Source: Myxococcales bacterium
GTDB lineage: Bacteria > Myxococcota_A > Polyangia > Haliangiales > Haliangiaceae
Direction: 5' to 3'
NCBI GenBank assembly: GCA_016706545.1
Contig: JADJJK010000009.1
Coordinates: forward strand, 62,001 to 126,000
Length of the DNA: 64,000 nt
The notes beneath the pieces were generated by a model that saw only the letters and a program-made list of their open reading frames with translations, was not told the DNA's origin and ran no database searches. Both the position numbers and the translations under genes were made by a program. Of this stretch, positions 9,668 to 20,329 are shown one piece after another. Every line of letters begins with the position of its first letter. The stretch's first letter is position 1.

Positions 9668-10472
9668 TCACCACTCGTCTGCGTCGGCGTCCAGCTCGGC
9701 CGGCGCGCTGGCACCGCCGCCGGCCTTCGCCGGTCCGAACGGGTTGGCCTTGCGCCCCCTGCCGGCCTTGGCTGGGGCCTCTCTTCGCTCGCGGCGGCCG
9801 GTGCTGGCCGGTCCATACGGGTTGCCGCCCAGGTCGCCGCCGTCGGCCGGCGCGAACGGATCGACCAGCCCGCTGCGACCTTGCTTGCGCACCACCTGGC
9901 GGATCTGTCGCTTGAGCTGGGTCTCGATCTCGGGCAGGACCACGAGCAGCCGCGCGGTCTGCTGCGGCGTCAGCACCTTGCGCAGATCTGCCAGGCGGCG
10001 CTCCTCTAGCTCCAGCAAGGCGCGGCGATTGACCACCGCGCGGTTGATGAGATCATCTGCCGCCGCGCCGGTTGGCCCTTGCTGGAGCTGCCGGGCCAGC
10101 GTCATCCGATCGAGCGTGAGCTGCTCGAGCTGCGGATCGTACTTGGCGAGCAGCGGGAACAGGCGCGCCGCGGAGGCCTCGTCGAGCGCCAGCTCCTCGG
10201 TCAGCCGGAACGCGCGCAGCGCCAGCAGCTTGCGTCGGATCTTGTCGCGCTTGGCGCCGGCCAGGGCCGGTGGCGGCGGCCTCCGCCGCGGGCCGCGGCG
10301 AAGTGGGCTGCGCGCGCGCCGGAGCGCTGACCATCGCGGCTCCCAGGATCGTCGCCACGACCACCACCGCGCGCACCACCGCGCGCCAGGTACGCCCAGC
10401 CCCGCGGCCTGCAGCGACCACGCTCGGGCCGCGGCCGTGTCGTCGCGTCGGGTTGCCAACCATCGAGGTCAT
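9668..10472 (-). pseudogene. Spy/CpxP-like periplasmic protein, interrupted by a frameshift
   Basis: Third gene of the sigma/anti-sigma operon. The ATG at 10472 lies 4 nt after the anti-sigma stop (TAA). This frame encodes a good signal peptide (VVVVATILGAAMVSAPARA, cleaved before QP). After about 70 codons coding sense passes to the next frame near 10255-10300, which continues with KRDKIRRKLLALRAF, an LTPQQ motif (LTxxQ of Spy/CpxP/heavy-metal sensor proteins) and an acidic C-terminus ending at 9668. The total length (805 nt) is one more than a multiple of three, consistent with one extra base or two missing. It is either a real mutation or a sequencing error in a G/C run. If intact it would be a periplasmic partner of the anti-sigma factor. 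Confidence 0.65.
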
Positions 10473-10476
10473 CGCC

Positions 10477-11274
10477 TTAGCCTTTCTGCTTTGGATCATC
10501 GAGCCACGCCTCGAGCGCGCGCAGCGCGTCTCCATCGAGCCGCTCCAGCTCGTCGGCGAAGTTGTCGGCGGGCAGCAGCTCGTCGTCATCGTCTGCCTCG
10601 TCGTCGGCCTCGTCGCGGTCGCCGTCGGCGAGGCCGAGCGTCACAGCCTCGGCCTGGGGCAGCTCGGCCACCAGCGCGCGCAGCTCGCGCTCTTCTTGCT
10701 CCTCGCGCTCTTCTCGTTCCTCGCGCTCCTCGGCTAGCGGGTCTGCCTCCGCGGGCGGCTCGCTGCTCACTGGGTCGGCGAGCTGCGCGTTCATCGCGTC
10801 CGTCGCGTTCGTCGCGTCCGTCGCGTCCGTCGCGCGATCGCTCAGGGCCTCTGGCGCACCGGTCCCCGAAGGTGCCCCGTCGCTCGCCGCCGCCCGCAGC
10901 TCCATCGGTTCCGCAGGGGCGGCGCGCAGGAGCAGCGCCGCGGTGGCCGCGACCATGGCGGTGCCAAGCGCCAGCACGGGCCAGCGCCAGCGCAGCCAGC
11001 CGCGCCGCGGCGATGGCACCTCCGCGCAGGCGCGCCGGATCGAAGCCTCGAGCTCCTGCCAGTTCGGGCTGGGGTCGCGGGGCAGCGCGCGCAGCTCGGC
11101 CAGGAGCGCGCGTTGCTCGCCGAGCTGCTCACGCTCCTGCGGCGCTCGGGCGAGCAGCTCCTCGGCGCGGGCGCGCGCGGACGCGGTCATGTCCTCGCCG
11201 GGCAGGCCACGTTCATCCGCCAGCTCGGCGAGCAGCGCACGTTCGGAGGCGGACAGCGAGTCGCGGGGGCTCAT
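10477..11274 (-). CDS. Anti-sigma-factor-like single-pass membrane protein
   Basis: 265 aa. Its ATG overlaps the stop codon of the sigma-factor gene (ATGA), so the two are translationally coupled, which is typical of sigma/anti-sigma pairs. The N-terminal about 100 residues are helical and cytoplasmic. One transmembrane segment (about 104-122, PVLALGTAMVAATAALLL) follows, then an extracytoplasmic region of low complexity: Ala-Thr-Asp repeats, an EEREEREEREEQEERE stretch and a very acidic C-terminal third. No CHCC zinc anti-sigma motif is seen, so the assignment rests on context and topology. It probably holds the neighbouring sigma factor at the membrane until signalled. Confidence 0.65.
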   Translation of the reverse strand: MSPRDSLSASERALLAELADERGLPGEDMTASARARAEELLARAPQEREQLGEQRALLAELRALPRDPSPNWQELEASIRRACAEVPSPRRGWLRWRWPVLALGTAMVAATAALLLRAAPAEPMELRAAASDGAPSGTGAPEALSDRATDATDATNATDAMNAQLADPVSSEPPAEADPLAEEREEREEREEQEERELRALVAELPQAEAVTLGLADGDRDEADDEADDDDELLPADNFADELERLDGDALRALEAWLDDPKQKG

Positions 11275-11906
11275 GGGCGGACCTTGCTGGCGTAGCTCAT
11301 GCGGGCAGCGGGCGCCACCGCCACCGGCTCCCAAGCGCCCGGCGGCTCCGCCATCAGCTCGCGGAGCCGCTTGAGCGCGTAGTGAAAGTTGACCTTGGCG
11401 GTGTTCTCGCTGCACTCCGCGAGCTCGGCGACCTCTCGGAAGGAGAGGTCGTCGAACACGCGCAGCTCGAGCACCAGCTTCTGCTTGGGCGGCAAGCGCG
11501 CCACCGCGGCGCGCAGGCTCTCGCTGCGGTCTCGCGACTCGAGCCGCTGCGCGCCAACGGGCTCGGCGCTCGGCACCTCGCCATCCACGCCCTTGAGCTC
11601 CGAGGGCTCCGTCGGCACCTCGCGCTTGTGATCGCGGAGCCAGCTCAGCGCGCAGTTGATGGCGATGCGGTAGAGCCAGGAGCGCAGGGTGGCCGCGCCG
11701 CGGAACCCTGGCAGCGCGCGCAGCGCCCGCACGAAGGCTTGCTGGACCACATCGGCGGTGTCGGCCTCGTTGCGGAGCGTCCGCTGCACCACGCGCCACA
11801 CGCCGCGCTGGTGGCGACGGATGATCGTGTCGAAGGCCTTGCGGTCGCCCGCCTTGAACGCAGAGATGACGTCGGCGTCCGGATCTTCGGTCGAGGTCAG
11901 CTCCAT
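11271..11906 (-). CDS. ECF-type RNA polymerase sigma-70 factor
   Basis: 211 aa with region 2 (AFDTIIRRHQRGVWRVVQR through LRSWLYRIAINCALSWLR) and region 4 (LPPKQKLVLELRVFDDLSF followed by the VAELAECSENTAKVNFHYAL helix-turn-helix); region 3 is lacking, as in ECF sigma factors. It directs RNA polymerase to a small regulon. It heads an operon with the anti-sigma-like and Spy-like genes. The frame extends to a GTG at 11942, but the ATG at 11906 is preferred. It is divergent from serS, with about 130 nt between for both promoters. A role in envelope stress is inferred from the operon, not shown. Confidence 0.9.
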   Translation of the reverse strand: MELTSTEDPDADVISAFKAGDRKAFDTIIRRHQRGVWRVVQRTLRNEADTADVVQQAFVRALRALPGFRGAATLRSWLYRIAINCALSWLRDHKREVPTEPSELKGVDGEVPSAEPVGAQRLESRDRSESLRAAVARLPPKQKLVLELRVFDDLSFREVAELAECSENTAKVNFHYALKRLRELMAEPPGAWEPVAVAPAARMSYASKVRP

Positions 11907-12037
11907 CGCGGGGATTCCGAGCGCTGGTGCAAAGGATGGCACGGCATGGATGACCCGCGGCTTGCGTGCGGTGTTAAAGGCGCTGTAGGGTACCCCGCCA
12001 AGCCACTTCGATCATTACTCTTTTGTGAGGTGTCATC

Positions 12038-13336
12038 ATGCTCGATTCGACTCGGATGGACGAGGTCCTTCGCCGCGGCAACGCCGTCGCTGGTGCCATT
12101 GCCGAGTGGAAGGCCGTCGACGCGCAGCGTCGTGAGCTGCAGGCGCGGCTGGACAATGACCGGGCGGAGCGCAACTCCGCCAACGAGAAGATGGCCAAGC
12201 TCGACAAGAAGTCCGCCGACTTCACCAGCGCGCGCGATCGGCTCAAGGAGCTGTCGTCGGCGATAAAGCAAGGGGAGGCTCGCCTGGCCGAGCTGGAGGC
12301 AGACGCCACCACGCGCCTGCTCAACATCCCCAACGCGCCCCACGCGGACGTGCCCGCTGGCGGCGGCGAGACCGAGAACCCGGTTCGCCATGTCTGGGGG
12401 GAGAAGCCGACCTATGCGTTCGCGCCCAAGACGCACTGGGAGCTTGGGGAGGCGCTCGGCATCCTGGACTTCGCGGCCGGCGCCAAGATCACGGGCGCCC
12501 GCTTCACCGTGCTGCGCGGCGGCGCCTCTCGCCTGAACCGCGCCCTCATCAGCTACATGCTCGATCTGCACACCGCGCATGGCTACACCGAGCTGTGGCC
12601 CCCCGCGCTGGTGCGCCGCGCGTCGATGCGCGGCACCGGCCAGCTCCCCAAGTTCGAGGACGATGCGTTCAAGGTCGTCGGCAAGCTGCCAGAGGCAAGC
12701 GAAGCGGACGTACGAGATCCGGACAACGATCTCTTCTTGTCGCCCACCGCGGAGGTGCAGGTCACCAACCTGCACGCCGACGAGATCTTCGAGCCGGATC
12801 GTCTGCCCATCAAGTACTGCGCGTACTCGCCGTGCTTTCGCGCGGAGGCTGGCGCCTACGGCAAGGACACCCGCGGGCTCATCCGTCAGCACCAGTTCGA
12901 CAAGGTGGAGCTGGTGAAGTTCGTGGCGCCGGAGCACGGCTATGCCGAGCTCGAGAGCCTGCGCCAGGACGCCGAGCGAGTGCTGCAAGGCCTGGGGCTG
13001 CACTACCGCGTGGTGGAGCTATGCACCGGGGATCTCGGCTTCTCGTCAGCGCGCACCTACGATCTGGAGGTCTGGTTGCCGGGCCAGGATGCGTATCGGG
13101 AGATCTCGTCCTGCTCGTGCTTCGAGGACTTCCAGGCTCGACGGGCCAAGATCCGGTATCGGCCCTCGGCCGGCGACAAGGCCCGCCTGGTGTACACGCT
13201 CAACGGCTCGGGGCTGGCGGTCGGGCGCACCCTGGTGGCGATCCTCGAGCAGTACCAGCGCGCCGATGGCTCGGTGGAGGTCCCGGCGGTGCTCCGTCCG
13301 TACCTGGGTGGGCTCGAGGTGCTGACAGGGGCCTGA
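12038..13336 (+). CDS. serS: Seryl-tRNA synthetase
   Basis: Charges tRNA-Ser (and tRNA-Sec where present) with serine in the cytoplasm. 432 aa, normal for bacterial SerRS. The N-terminal coiled-coil tRNA-binding arm (about residues 28-100) is followed by the class II core. Motif 2 is FRAEAGAYGKDTRGLIRQHQF, and motif 3 is the NGSGLAVGRTL segment near the C-terminus. The start has GAGGTG 5 nt upstream. Four serine tRNA genes follow within 1.5 kb, putting the enzyme and its substrates together. Confidence 0.97.
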   Translation: MLDSTRMDEVLRRGNAVAGAIAEWKAVDAQRRELQARLDNDRAERNSANEKMAKLDKKSADFTSARDRLKELSSAIKQGEARLAELEADATTRLLNIPNAPHADVPAGGGETENPVRHVWGEKPTYAFAPKTHWELGEALGILDFAAGAKITGARFTVLRGGASRLNRALISYMLDLHTAHGYTELWPPALVRRASMRGTGQLPKFEDDAFKVVGKLPEASEADVRDPDNDLFLSPTAEVQVTNLHADEIFEPDRLPIKYCAYSPCFRAEAGAYGKDTRGLIRQHQFDKVELVKFVAPEHGYAELESLRQDAERVLQGLGLHYRVVELCTGDLGFSSARTYDLEVWLPGQDAYREISSCSCFEDFQARRAKIRYRPSAGDKARLVYTLNGSGLAVGRTLVAILEQYQRADGSVEVPAVLRPYLGGLEVLTGA

Positions 13337-13530
13337 AAAAAGATGGATCGCGGCGCTGTTTGGGCGGGACCTGCGGTCTTATCCCATCGGGATCCTTTGA
13401 AAAGGTCCCTGTTCATCGGCCCTCTGTGTCGCCGCCGTCATTTTCCGCTTGCCGACGCCGAGAAAACCCGCCAGTTCCGTCTTTACAAGGGAAGTCGGAT
13501 CCATATACTGCCGCTCTACCTCCGCTGACC

Positions 13531-13613
13531 GGAGGAGTGGCCGAGCGGTCGAAGGCAGCGGTCTTGAAAACCGCCGTGCGCAAGCACCGGGGGTTCGAAT
13601 CCCTCCTCCTCCG
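13531..13613 (+). tRNA. tRNA-Ser(TGA)
   Basis: Class II tRNA with a long variable arm. The acceptor stem GGAGGAG pairs with CTCCTCC. The anticodon loop CTTGAAA gives anticodon TGA (reads UCA and, by wobble, UCG). The T loop is TTCGAAT and the discriminator is G, as expected for serine. CCA is not encoded (CAA follows). Confidence 0.97.
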
Positions 13614-13861
13614 CAACGTCCTGACAAAGGAATAGTCGTTACGCAGATGGTTTGGGACGGCGTCGTTCACGCCGCGCCGTCCCGCTTTTCGTTTTCTGTT
13701 CCTCCTGGTTTCCGTAGCCGGGCAGGAACACGGAGAGAGTCGCCGGATTCTCTCCCAAGATTTGCCAAAAAGATTTGCGGACACCGCAGGGTGTCAGGCA
13801 AACGGCGCTCTGGTAGCGTCGGAGGCGCGGTCTGGCACGTCGGCTCGGCAGCGACAGTACT

Positions 13862-13952
<91 letters not shown>

Positions 13953-13990
13953 CCATCTTTTAAGGGTCTTACGAGTCTGTTACAAAGTTT

Positions 13991-14063
13991 GGATCCGTAG
14001 CTCAATGGATAGAGCACCGGCCTACGGAGCCGGGGGTTAGAGGTTCGACCCCTCTCGGATCCG
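13991..14063 (+). tRNA. tRNA-Arg(ACG)
   Basis: Acceptor GGATCCG pairs with CGGATCC. The anticodon loop CTACGGA gives anticodon ACG, for CGU/CGC/CGA after A34-to-inosine editing. The T loop is TTCGACC and the discriminator is G. The encoded CCA occupies 14064-14066, so its final A is the first base of the tadA start codon. tRNA-Arg(ACG) is the standard bacterial substrate of TadA. Confidence 0.97.
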
Positions 14064-14065
14064 CC

Positions 14066-14581
14066 ATGCAGTCAACTCCTCCCATCGATCATCGCGGCCC
14101 TCACGGCGACGCAGATGATGCAGATGTGTCCTGGATGAGGCTCGCGCTGGCGCAGGCAGAGCTAGCCGCTCTGGCCGGTGATGTCCCCGTGGGGGCCGTC
14201 ATCGTACAAGACGGCCAGCTCCTGGCGGCAGGTTACAATCGCCGGGAAGCGGATCAAGATCCGTCGGCGCACGCGGAGATCGTCGCGCTTCGGCGGGCGG
14301 CTGCGCAGCTCGGCACGTGGCGAGTGGAAGCAACCTTGTATGTCACCCAGGAGCCCTGCCCAATGTGCGCAGGCGCGCTGGTCAACGCGAGAGTCAAGCG
14401 TGTGGTGTTTGGGTGCCTCAATCCCAAAGCTGGCGCTGCAGTTTCGCTGTACCAGCTCCTCACGGATCCGAGGCTCAATCATCGCCTGGAGGTTCGCGGG
14501 GAAGTCCTCGCCGAAGAGTGCGCCGCGACGATGCGCGCCTTCTTTGCAAGACTACGCGCGGGGCCAGCTTATGGCGCCTGA
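14066..14581 (+). CDS. tadA: tRNA-specific adenosine deaminase
   Basis: Deaminates A34 of tRNA-Arg(ACG) to inosine. 171 aa with the deaminase zinc motifs HAE (catalytic Glu) and PCPMCAGAL, plus the typical N-terminal WMRLALAQAELA and DVPVGAV. The start ATG at 14066 shares its A with the CCA of the upstream tRNA-Arg(ACG), so no Shine-Dalgarno outside the tRNA is possible. A GTG at 14126 or ATG at 14135 could be used instead; the ATG would remove residues that precede WMR in relatives. Synteny with serS, ffs, dnaX and recR is common in bacteria. Confidence 0.95.
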   Translation: MQSTPPIDHRGPHGDADDADVSWMRLALAQAELAALAGDVPVGAVIVQDGQLLAAGYNRREADQDPSAHAEIVALRRAAAQLGTWRVEATLYVTQEPCPMCAGALVNARVKRVVFGCLNPKAGAAVSLYQLLTDPRLNHRLEVRGEVLAEECAATMRAFFARLRAGPAYGA

Positions 14582-14596
14582 CTGTCCAATGATTCT

Positions 14597-14679
14597 GGAG
14601 AGGTGTCCGAGTGGCCTATGGTGCCTGATTCGAAATCAGGTGTGCGAAAGCACCGGGGGTTCAAATCCCTCCCTCTCCG
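14597..14679 (+). tRNA. tRNA-Ser(CGA)
   Basis: Acceptor GGAGAGG pairs with CCTCTCC. The loop TTCGAAA gives anticodon CGA, for UCG. It has a long variable arm, T loop TTCAAAT and discriminator G. CCA is encoded at 14680-14682. Confidence 0.96.
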
Positions 14680-14716
14680 CCACTTTGCTCTGATTCCCAT
14701 GCCGTTCTTGTTTTCA

Positions 14717-14801
<85 letters not shown>

Positions 14802-14844
14802 CGACGGCCACCATGGCCAGCGAAAAAGAGCCACACTGCGTAAC

Positions 14845-14936
<92 letters not shown>

Positions 14937-14943
14937 TTTTCAA

Positions 14944-14979
14944 GCGGCGATCGCAAGTAGCGATCGCCGCTTTTTTTTT
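14944..14979 (+). terminator. Intrinsic terminator of the tRNA/ffs unit
   Basis: A perfect 11-bp inverted repeat (GCGGCGATCGC, loop AAGTA, GCGATCGCCGC) is followed by nine T residues. It ends the tRNA-tadA-ffs transcription unit. Confidence 0.95.
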
Positions 14980-15062
14980 GCCCATTGGTCCGCCATGGAC
15001 GCCGCGGCCCACGTTTGGGCGCTGCAGATCCTCACGGCGCGCCTCGATGAGCGTGGGCGCCG

Positions 15063-15338
15063 CTACTGCGCGGCAGCGAGCCGGGCCGCGCACTGCGACA
15101 CCTTGTTCGTCGCCTCCGCGTGCTCGGCGGTGGCGTTGCCGTTGGTGTGCTGCGCTGCGGCGATGCCCGCGAGCTGGGTCTGGAGAGGGCGCAAGCAAGC
15201 AAGGGTGGTGCAGGCGCAGGCCTGCGCGGCGATCCGGGCCACCTGCGAAGGTGGTTGCGGCTTCACGGGGCTGTCGTTCTCCGTTTGCCCGCAGGCCAGG
15301 AGCCAGGGAAGGAGGAGCCAGGCGGCGCGTACATGCAT
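15063..15338 (-). CDS. Small Cys-containing lipoprotein, unknown function
   Basis: About 91 aa. Signal peptide MHVRAAWLLLPWLLAC with lipobox LLAC. The mature part is Ala/Gln-rich and carries several Cys (ACACTTLACL and SQCAARL) that could form disulphides. The ATG at 15338 puts the lipobox at the usual position; the frame extends 12 codons further. It may be co-transcribed with the lipoprotein gene upstream (its stop is at 15419). No family recognised. Confidence 0.55.
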   Translation of the reverse strand: MHVRAAWLLLPWLLACGQTENDSPVKPQPPSQVARIAAQACACTTLACLRPLQTQLAGIAAAQHTNGNATAEHAEATNKVSQCAARLAAAQ

Positions 15339-15418
15339 CGCCGCGATTGTAGCCCACCTCGGGGCACAGGTCATCGCGCGGGCCAGGCCAGCTCGTCGAC
15401 TGGCACAGGCGAGGTCGT

Positions 15419-16483
15419 CTAGAAGCTGAGGCTCTCGCAGGTTCGCTTGGCCTGCGCGATGATCTCGTCTCGCAGCTCTCGGAGCCCCGCCGCCGCGCCT
15501 TGCTTGTACAACGAGCCGCCGCAGGTCAAGAGCCGCCCGCCATACGTGATGACGTAGCGAAACGAGGCCTCGCCGGAGCTATCTGTCCCCTCCAGAAACC
15601 AGGCCGCGCCGCGCTGCCGGTTGGTGGTGACCTTCATGAGCTTCTTGTTGCCCAGCCACTGGATGTACGTCTCGCGCTCCAGCGGCGCGGTGACGTCCTC
15701 GTACGCATAGTGGAACACCAGGCGCGTGTTCTTGCCGCCAGCGCCGGGAACAAAGAAGGAGAAGGTGCCTGGCGCCGTGGTGTCGCGCGTCCAGCCTTCA
15801 TGGAGCGTGAGCTTGATCGCCGCCAGATCGGCCGGCAGGCTCGCGGCCCCGGCCGTGGGGGCGGGAGCTGTCGCGGGGGCGGGAGCCGTCGCGGGGGCGG
15901 GAGCTGGGGCTGGGGTGGCAGGCTTGCCCTGGGCCGTCGCGGGGGCGGGAGCTGGGGCCGGGGTGGCGGGCTTGCCCTGGGCCGTCGCTGGTGCGGGAGC
16001 GGTCGCTGGGGCGGGAGCGGTCGCTGGTGCGGGAGCGGTCGCTGGTGCGGGAGCGGTCGCTGGTGCGGGAGCCGGCGCCGGGGCGGTGGCGGGAGCGGTC
16101 GCTGGCGCGGTGGCCGGCGCCGGGGCGGTGGCGGTGGCCGTCGCTGGGGCGGGAGCGGTCGCGGTGGCCGCGGGGGCCGCGCCGGACGCTGGCGTCGGCG
16201 CAGCAGGACCTGTCGCCGGCGGGACCGCCGTCGAGGCGCCGGCGCCGGGGGCCTCGGCTTCCACGGTGGCCGCGGTCTGCGCGGCGGCAGCCGCGGCTGC
16301 GGCCTTCGCGCTCATCGCGGGGCCGCCCGCCTTGGCCAGGTCTGCACGGGTGAGGGCGGAGAACCCGGCGCCTGGCAACGGGCCAAGCTCTGCCTTGGCC
16401 GCCTCCGGCGGTGCCTCGTTCTGACACGCCGCGAGCGCCAGCGCGCAGAGCACGGCCCAGATGGCGTCGGTCCTGTGAGTCAT
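15419..16483 (-). CDS. Lipoprotein with Pro-Ala-Thr repeat linker and C-terminal domain
   Basis: About 354 aa. Signal peptide with lipobox ALAAC (residues about 10-20). A low-complexity region of about 170 residues made of repeated APAPAT units follows (DNA about 15850-16170), then a globular C-terminal domain of about 135 residues that begins with KLTLHEGWTRDT and includes LVFHYAYEDV, YIQWLGNKKL and ends ESLSF. The linker probably spans periplasm or cell wall. The ATG at 16483 was chosen for the signal peptide. Function unknown. Divergent from dnaX. Confidence 0.7.
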   Translation of the reverse strand: MTHRTDAIWAVLCALALAACQNEAPPEAAKAELGPLPGAGFSALTRADLAKAGGPAMSAKAAAAAAAAQTAATVEAEAPGAGASTAVPPATGPAAPTPASGAAPAATATAPAPATATATAPAPATAPATAPATAPAPAPAPATAPAPATAPAPATAPAPATAPAPATAQGKPATPAPAPAPATAQGKPATPAPAPAPATAPAPATAPAPTAGAASLPADLAAIKLTLHEGWTRDTTAPGTFSFFVPGAGGKNTRLVFHYAYEDVTAPLERETYIQWLGNKKLMKVTTNRQRGAAWFLEGTDSSGEASFRYVITYGGRLLTCGGSLYKQGAAAGLRELRDEIIAQAKRTCESLSF

Positions 16484-16548
16484 TGGTGCAAAGGTAGCAG
16501 CTTGGTGCCGAGGCTTCACCTCGAAGGCATCTTCGCGCGCATCCCAGC

Positions 16549-16612
16549 GCTGTCCGGCGCTGTCCGGCGCATCCGGCGCTGTCCGGCTGTCCCGGCGCTG
16601 TCCGGCGCTCGG
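16549..16612. repeat. CGCTGTCCGG-type tandem repeat in the dnaX upstream region
   Basis: Six or seven imperfect 10-nt copies of CGCTGTCCGG lie between the divergent lipoprotein and dnaX genes. The lower-GC stretch between 16640 and 16735 more likely holds the dnaX promoter. Confidence 0.7.
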
Positions 16613-16735
16613 CGAGCGCTCGCGGCTTCCTGGTTGCCTGGCTTGATCATCTGGAAACCATTGCCCCAATCCGTTGTTGCGACCCCCGGCCAGGTGGCTA
16701 TAGTCGCCGTCTTCGCTCGGCAACTTCCACGCTCG

Positions 16736-18773
<2,038 letters not shown>

Positions 18774-18781
<8 letters not shown>

Positions 18782-19103
18782 CGGAAAAATGCCAGATCTG
18801 GGTGCGTTGATGCAGCAAGCGCAGCGGCTGCAGGCCGACGTGGCGCGCGTGCAAGAAGAGCTGGCCAAGGCCACCTGTGAAGGGGCCGCCGGCGGCGGTC
18901 TGGTCACCGCGGTGGTCAATGGCCAGTTCGAGGTGGTCCGGGTCAAGATCGACAAGACCGTCGTCGACCCCAACGACATCGGCATGCTGGAGGACCTGGT
19001 CGCGGCGGCGGTCAACGCCGCCGCGGTGAAGGTCCGCGAGCTGACCAAGAACCGGATGTCGTCCGTGGTCGGAGGGATGCCGGGGCTGCCCGGCCTCTTC
19101 TGA
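18774..19103 (+). CDS. ybaB: YbaB/EbfC nucleoid-associated protein
   Basis: 109 aa. Small DNA-binding dimer usually encoded between dnaX and recR, as here. It has an N-terminal helix with LGALMQQAQRLQADV and the family core GGGLVTAVVNGQFEVVRVKI, ending GMPGLPGLF. The start ATG lies inside the last codons of dnaX (8-nt overlap), indicating translational coupling. Confidence 0.95.
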
Positions 19104-19106
19104 GCC

Positions 19107-19700
19107 TTGTCGGATCCCATCCGCCGTCTGGTCCAGGAGCTGGCGCGCTTGCCGGGCATCGGCGAGAAGTCCGCCACGCGGCTGGCGTTTCACCTGCTGC
19201 GCGGTCCCAAGCAGCAATCTCGGGATCTTGCCCAGGCGTTGCTCGACGTCACCGAGAAAATCCGGCTGTGCAGCGTGTGCATGAACATGACGGAGACCGA
19301 CCCCTGTCCCACGTGTACAGATAGCCGGCGCCAGGCCGATGTGATCTGCGTGGTCGCGTCCCCCTCCGATCAGGTCGCCATCGACCGAGGGGGCCACTTT
19401 CGCGGTCGATTTCATGTCCTGCATGGCCTCTTGTCGCCGCTGGAAGGCATTGGTCCCGATGACTTGCGCATCGCCGAGCTGGTCCGCCGGCTGGCGGCCG
19501 AGCCCCTGGTCACCGAGGTCATCCTGGCCACCAGCCCCAGCGTGGAGGGAGAATCGACCGCGATGTACATGGCGCGCCTGCTCAAGCCGCTGGGGGTCAA
19601 GGTTTCCCGCATCGCCACCGGTCTCCCCGTCGGTGGCGAGCTGGAATATTCGGATCAGGCCACCATCGCCCGGGCCATGGCCAACCGGGCGGTCATGTAG
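19107..19700 (+). CDS. recR: Recombination mediator RecR
   Basis: 197 aa. Works with RecO (and RecF) to load RecA at gaps. Helix-hairpin-helix region LARLPGIGEKSATRLAFHLL, a Cys4 zinc finger (CSVCMN and CPTC) and a Toprim domain (VICVVASPSDQVAID, then HGLLSPLEGIGPDDL). It starts with TTG at 19107, 3 nt after the ybaB stop; no in-frame ATG lies near. Confidence 0.96.
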   Translation: MSDPIRRLVQELARLPGIGEKSATRLAFHLLRGPKQQSRDLAQALLDVTEKIRLCSVCMNMTETDPCPTCTDSRRQADVICVVASPSDQVAIDRGGHFRGRFHVLHGLLSPLEGIGPDDLRIAELVRRLAAEPLVTEVILATSPSVEGESTAMYMARLLKPLGVKVSRIATGLPVGGELEYSDQATIARAMANRAVM

Positions 19701-19837
19701 GTCCCCAGAACTCAACGGGCGATCCGCGGTCCCAGAAGTTGAAGGGTTCCCGCGGTCTTGGTACGTTTGCTACGAACCGGGGAACGCACCGCCACCGGCG
19801 CCACCCACCGGGGATAGTCCGAAGGAGCCGACGTTCG

Positions 19838-20317
19838 ATGATTCAACAGCTCGTCATGTACGAGGAAGAGCTGGAGCAGATCAACAATGTCTGTGAAACT
19901 CTTCATCGAGAGTCCAACGCCCGAGCGGTGCTGGTCATCGACAAGAACGGCCAGACAATCACGCAGGCTGGAGACGTCGAACAGCTCGACGTCACCTCTC
20001 TGTCGTCGCTGACTGCCGGCAATGTCGCAGCCACCGGGGGGATCGCCCAGCTCTTGTCGGAGAAGGAATTCGCCGGCCAGTTCCACGAGGGTGAGAAGAC
20101 CAACGTCCACATCTCCATCGTCGGCGCCCGCGTCATCCTGGTGGTGCTCTTTGACGAGCGCTCCTCGCTTGGGCTGGTGCGCTTGCGCGTGCGCAAGGCG
20201 GCCAGCGAACTCACCCATGTTCTCGAAGTGCTCGTGAAGAAGAGCGAGAGCGGATCTCAGCCCTCGGTCTTCGCCGAGATCACCGATGACGACATCGACA
20301 ACCTCTTCAATGATTGA
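19838..20317 (+). CDS. mglB: MglB, roadblock-fold GTPase-activating protein of MglA
   Basis: 159 aa, the same length as I recall for M. xanthus MglB. The roadblock/LC7 fold has characteristic segments (LVMYEEELEQIN, SLTAGNVAATGG, SLGLVRLRVRKA) and the C-terminus AEITDDDIDNLFND. MglB stimulates GTP hydrolysis by MglA and sets the front-rear axis of gliding cells. The start ATG at 19838 has GAAGGAG 10 nt upstream. mglA follows after 12 nt. Confidence 0.95.
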   Translation: MIQQLVMYEEELEQINNVCETLHRESNARAVLVIDKNGQTITQAGDVEQLDVTSLSSLTAGNVAATGGIAQLLSEKEFAGQFHEGEKTNVHISIVGARVILVVLFDERSSLGLVRLRVRKAASELTHVLEVLVKKSESGSQPSVFAEITDDDIDNLFND

Positions 20318-20329
20318 CCCCTCGCGACC

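Noticed and set aside
7689..12266. Plus-strand open frame of 1525 codons
   Set aside because: It spans several real minus-strand genes and even enters serS in the wrong frame; low-complexity composition.
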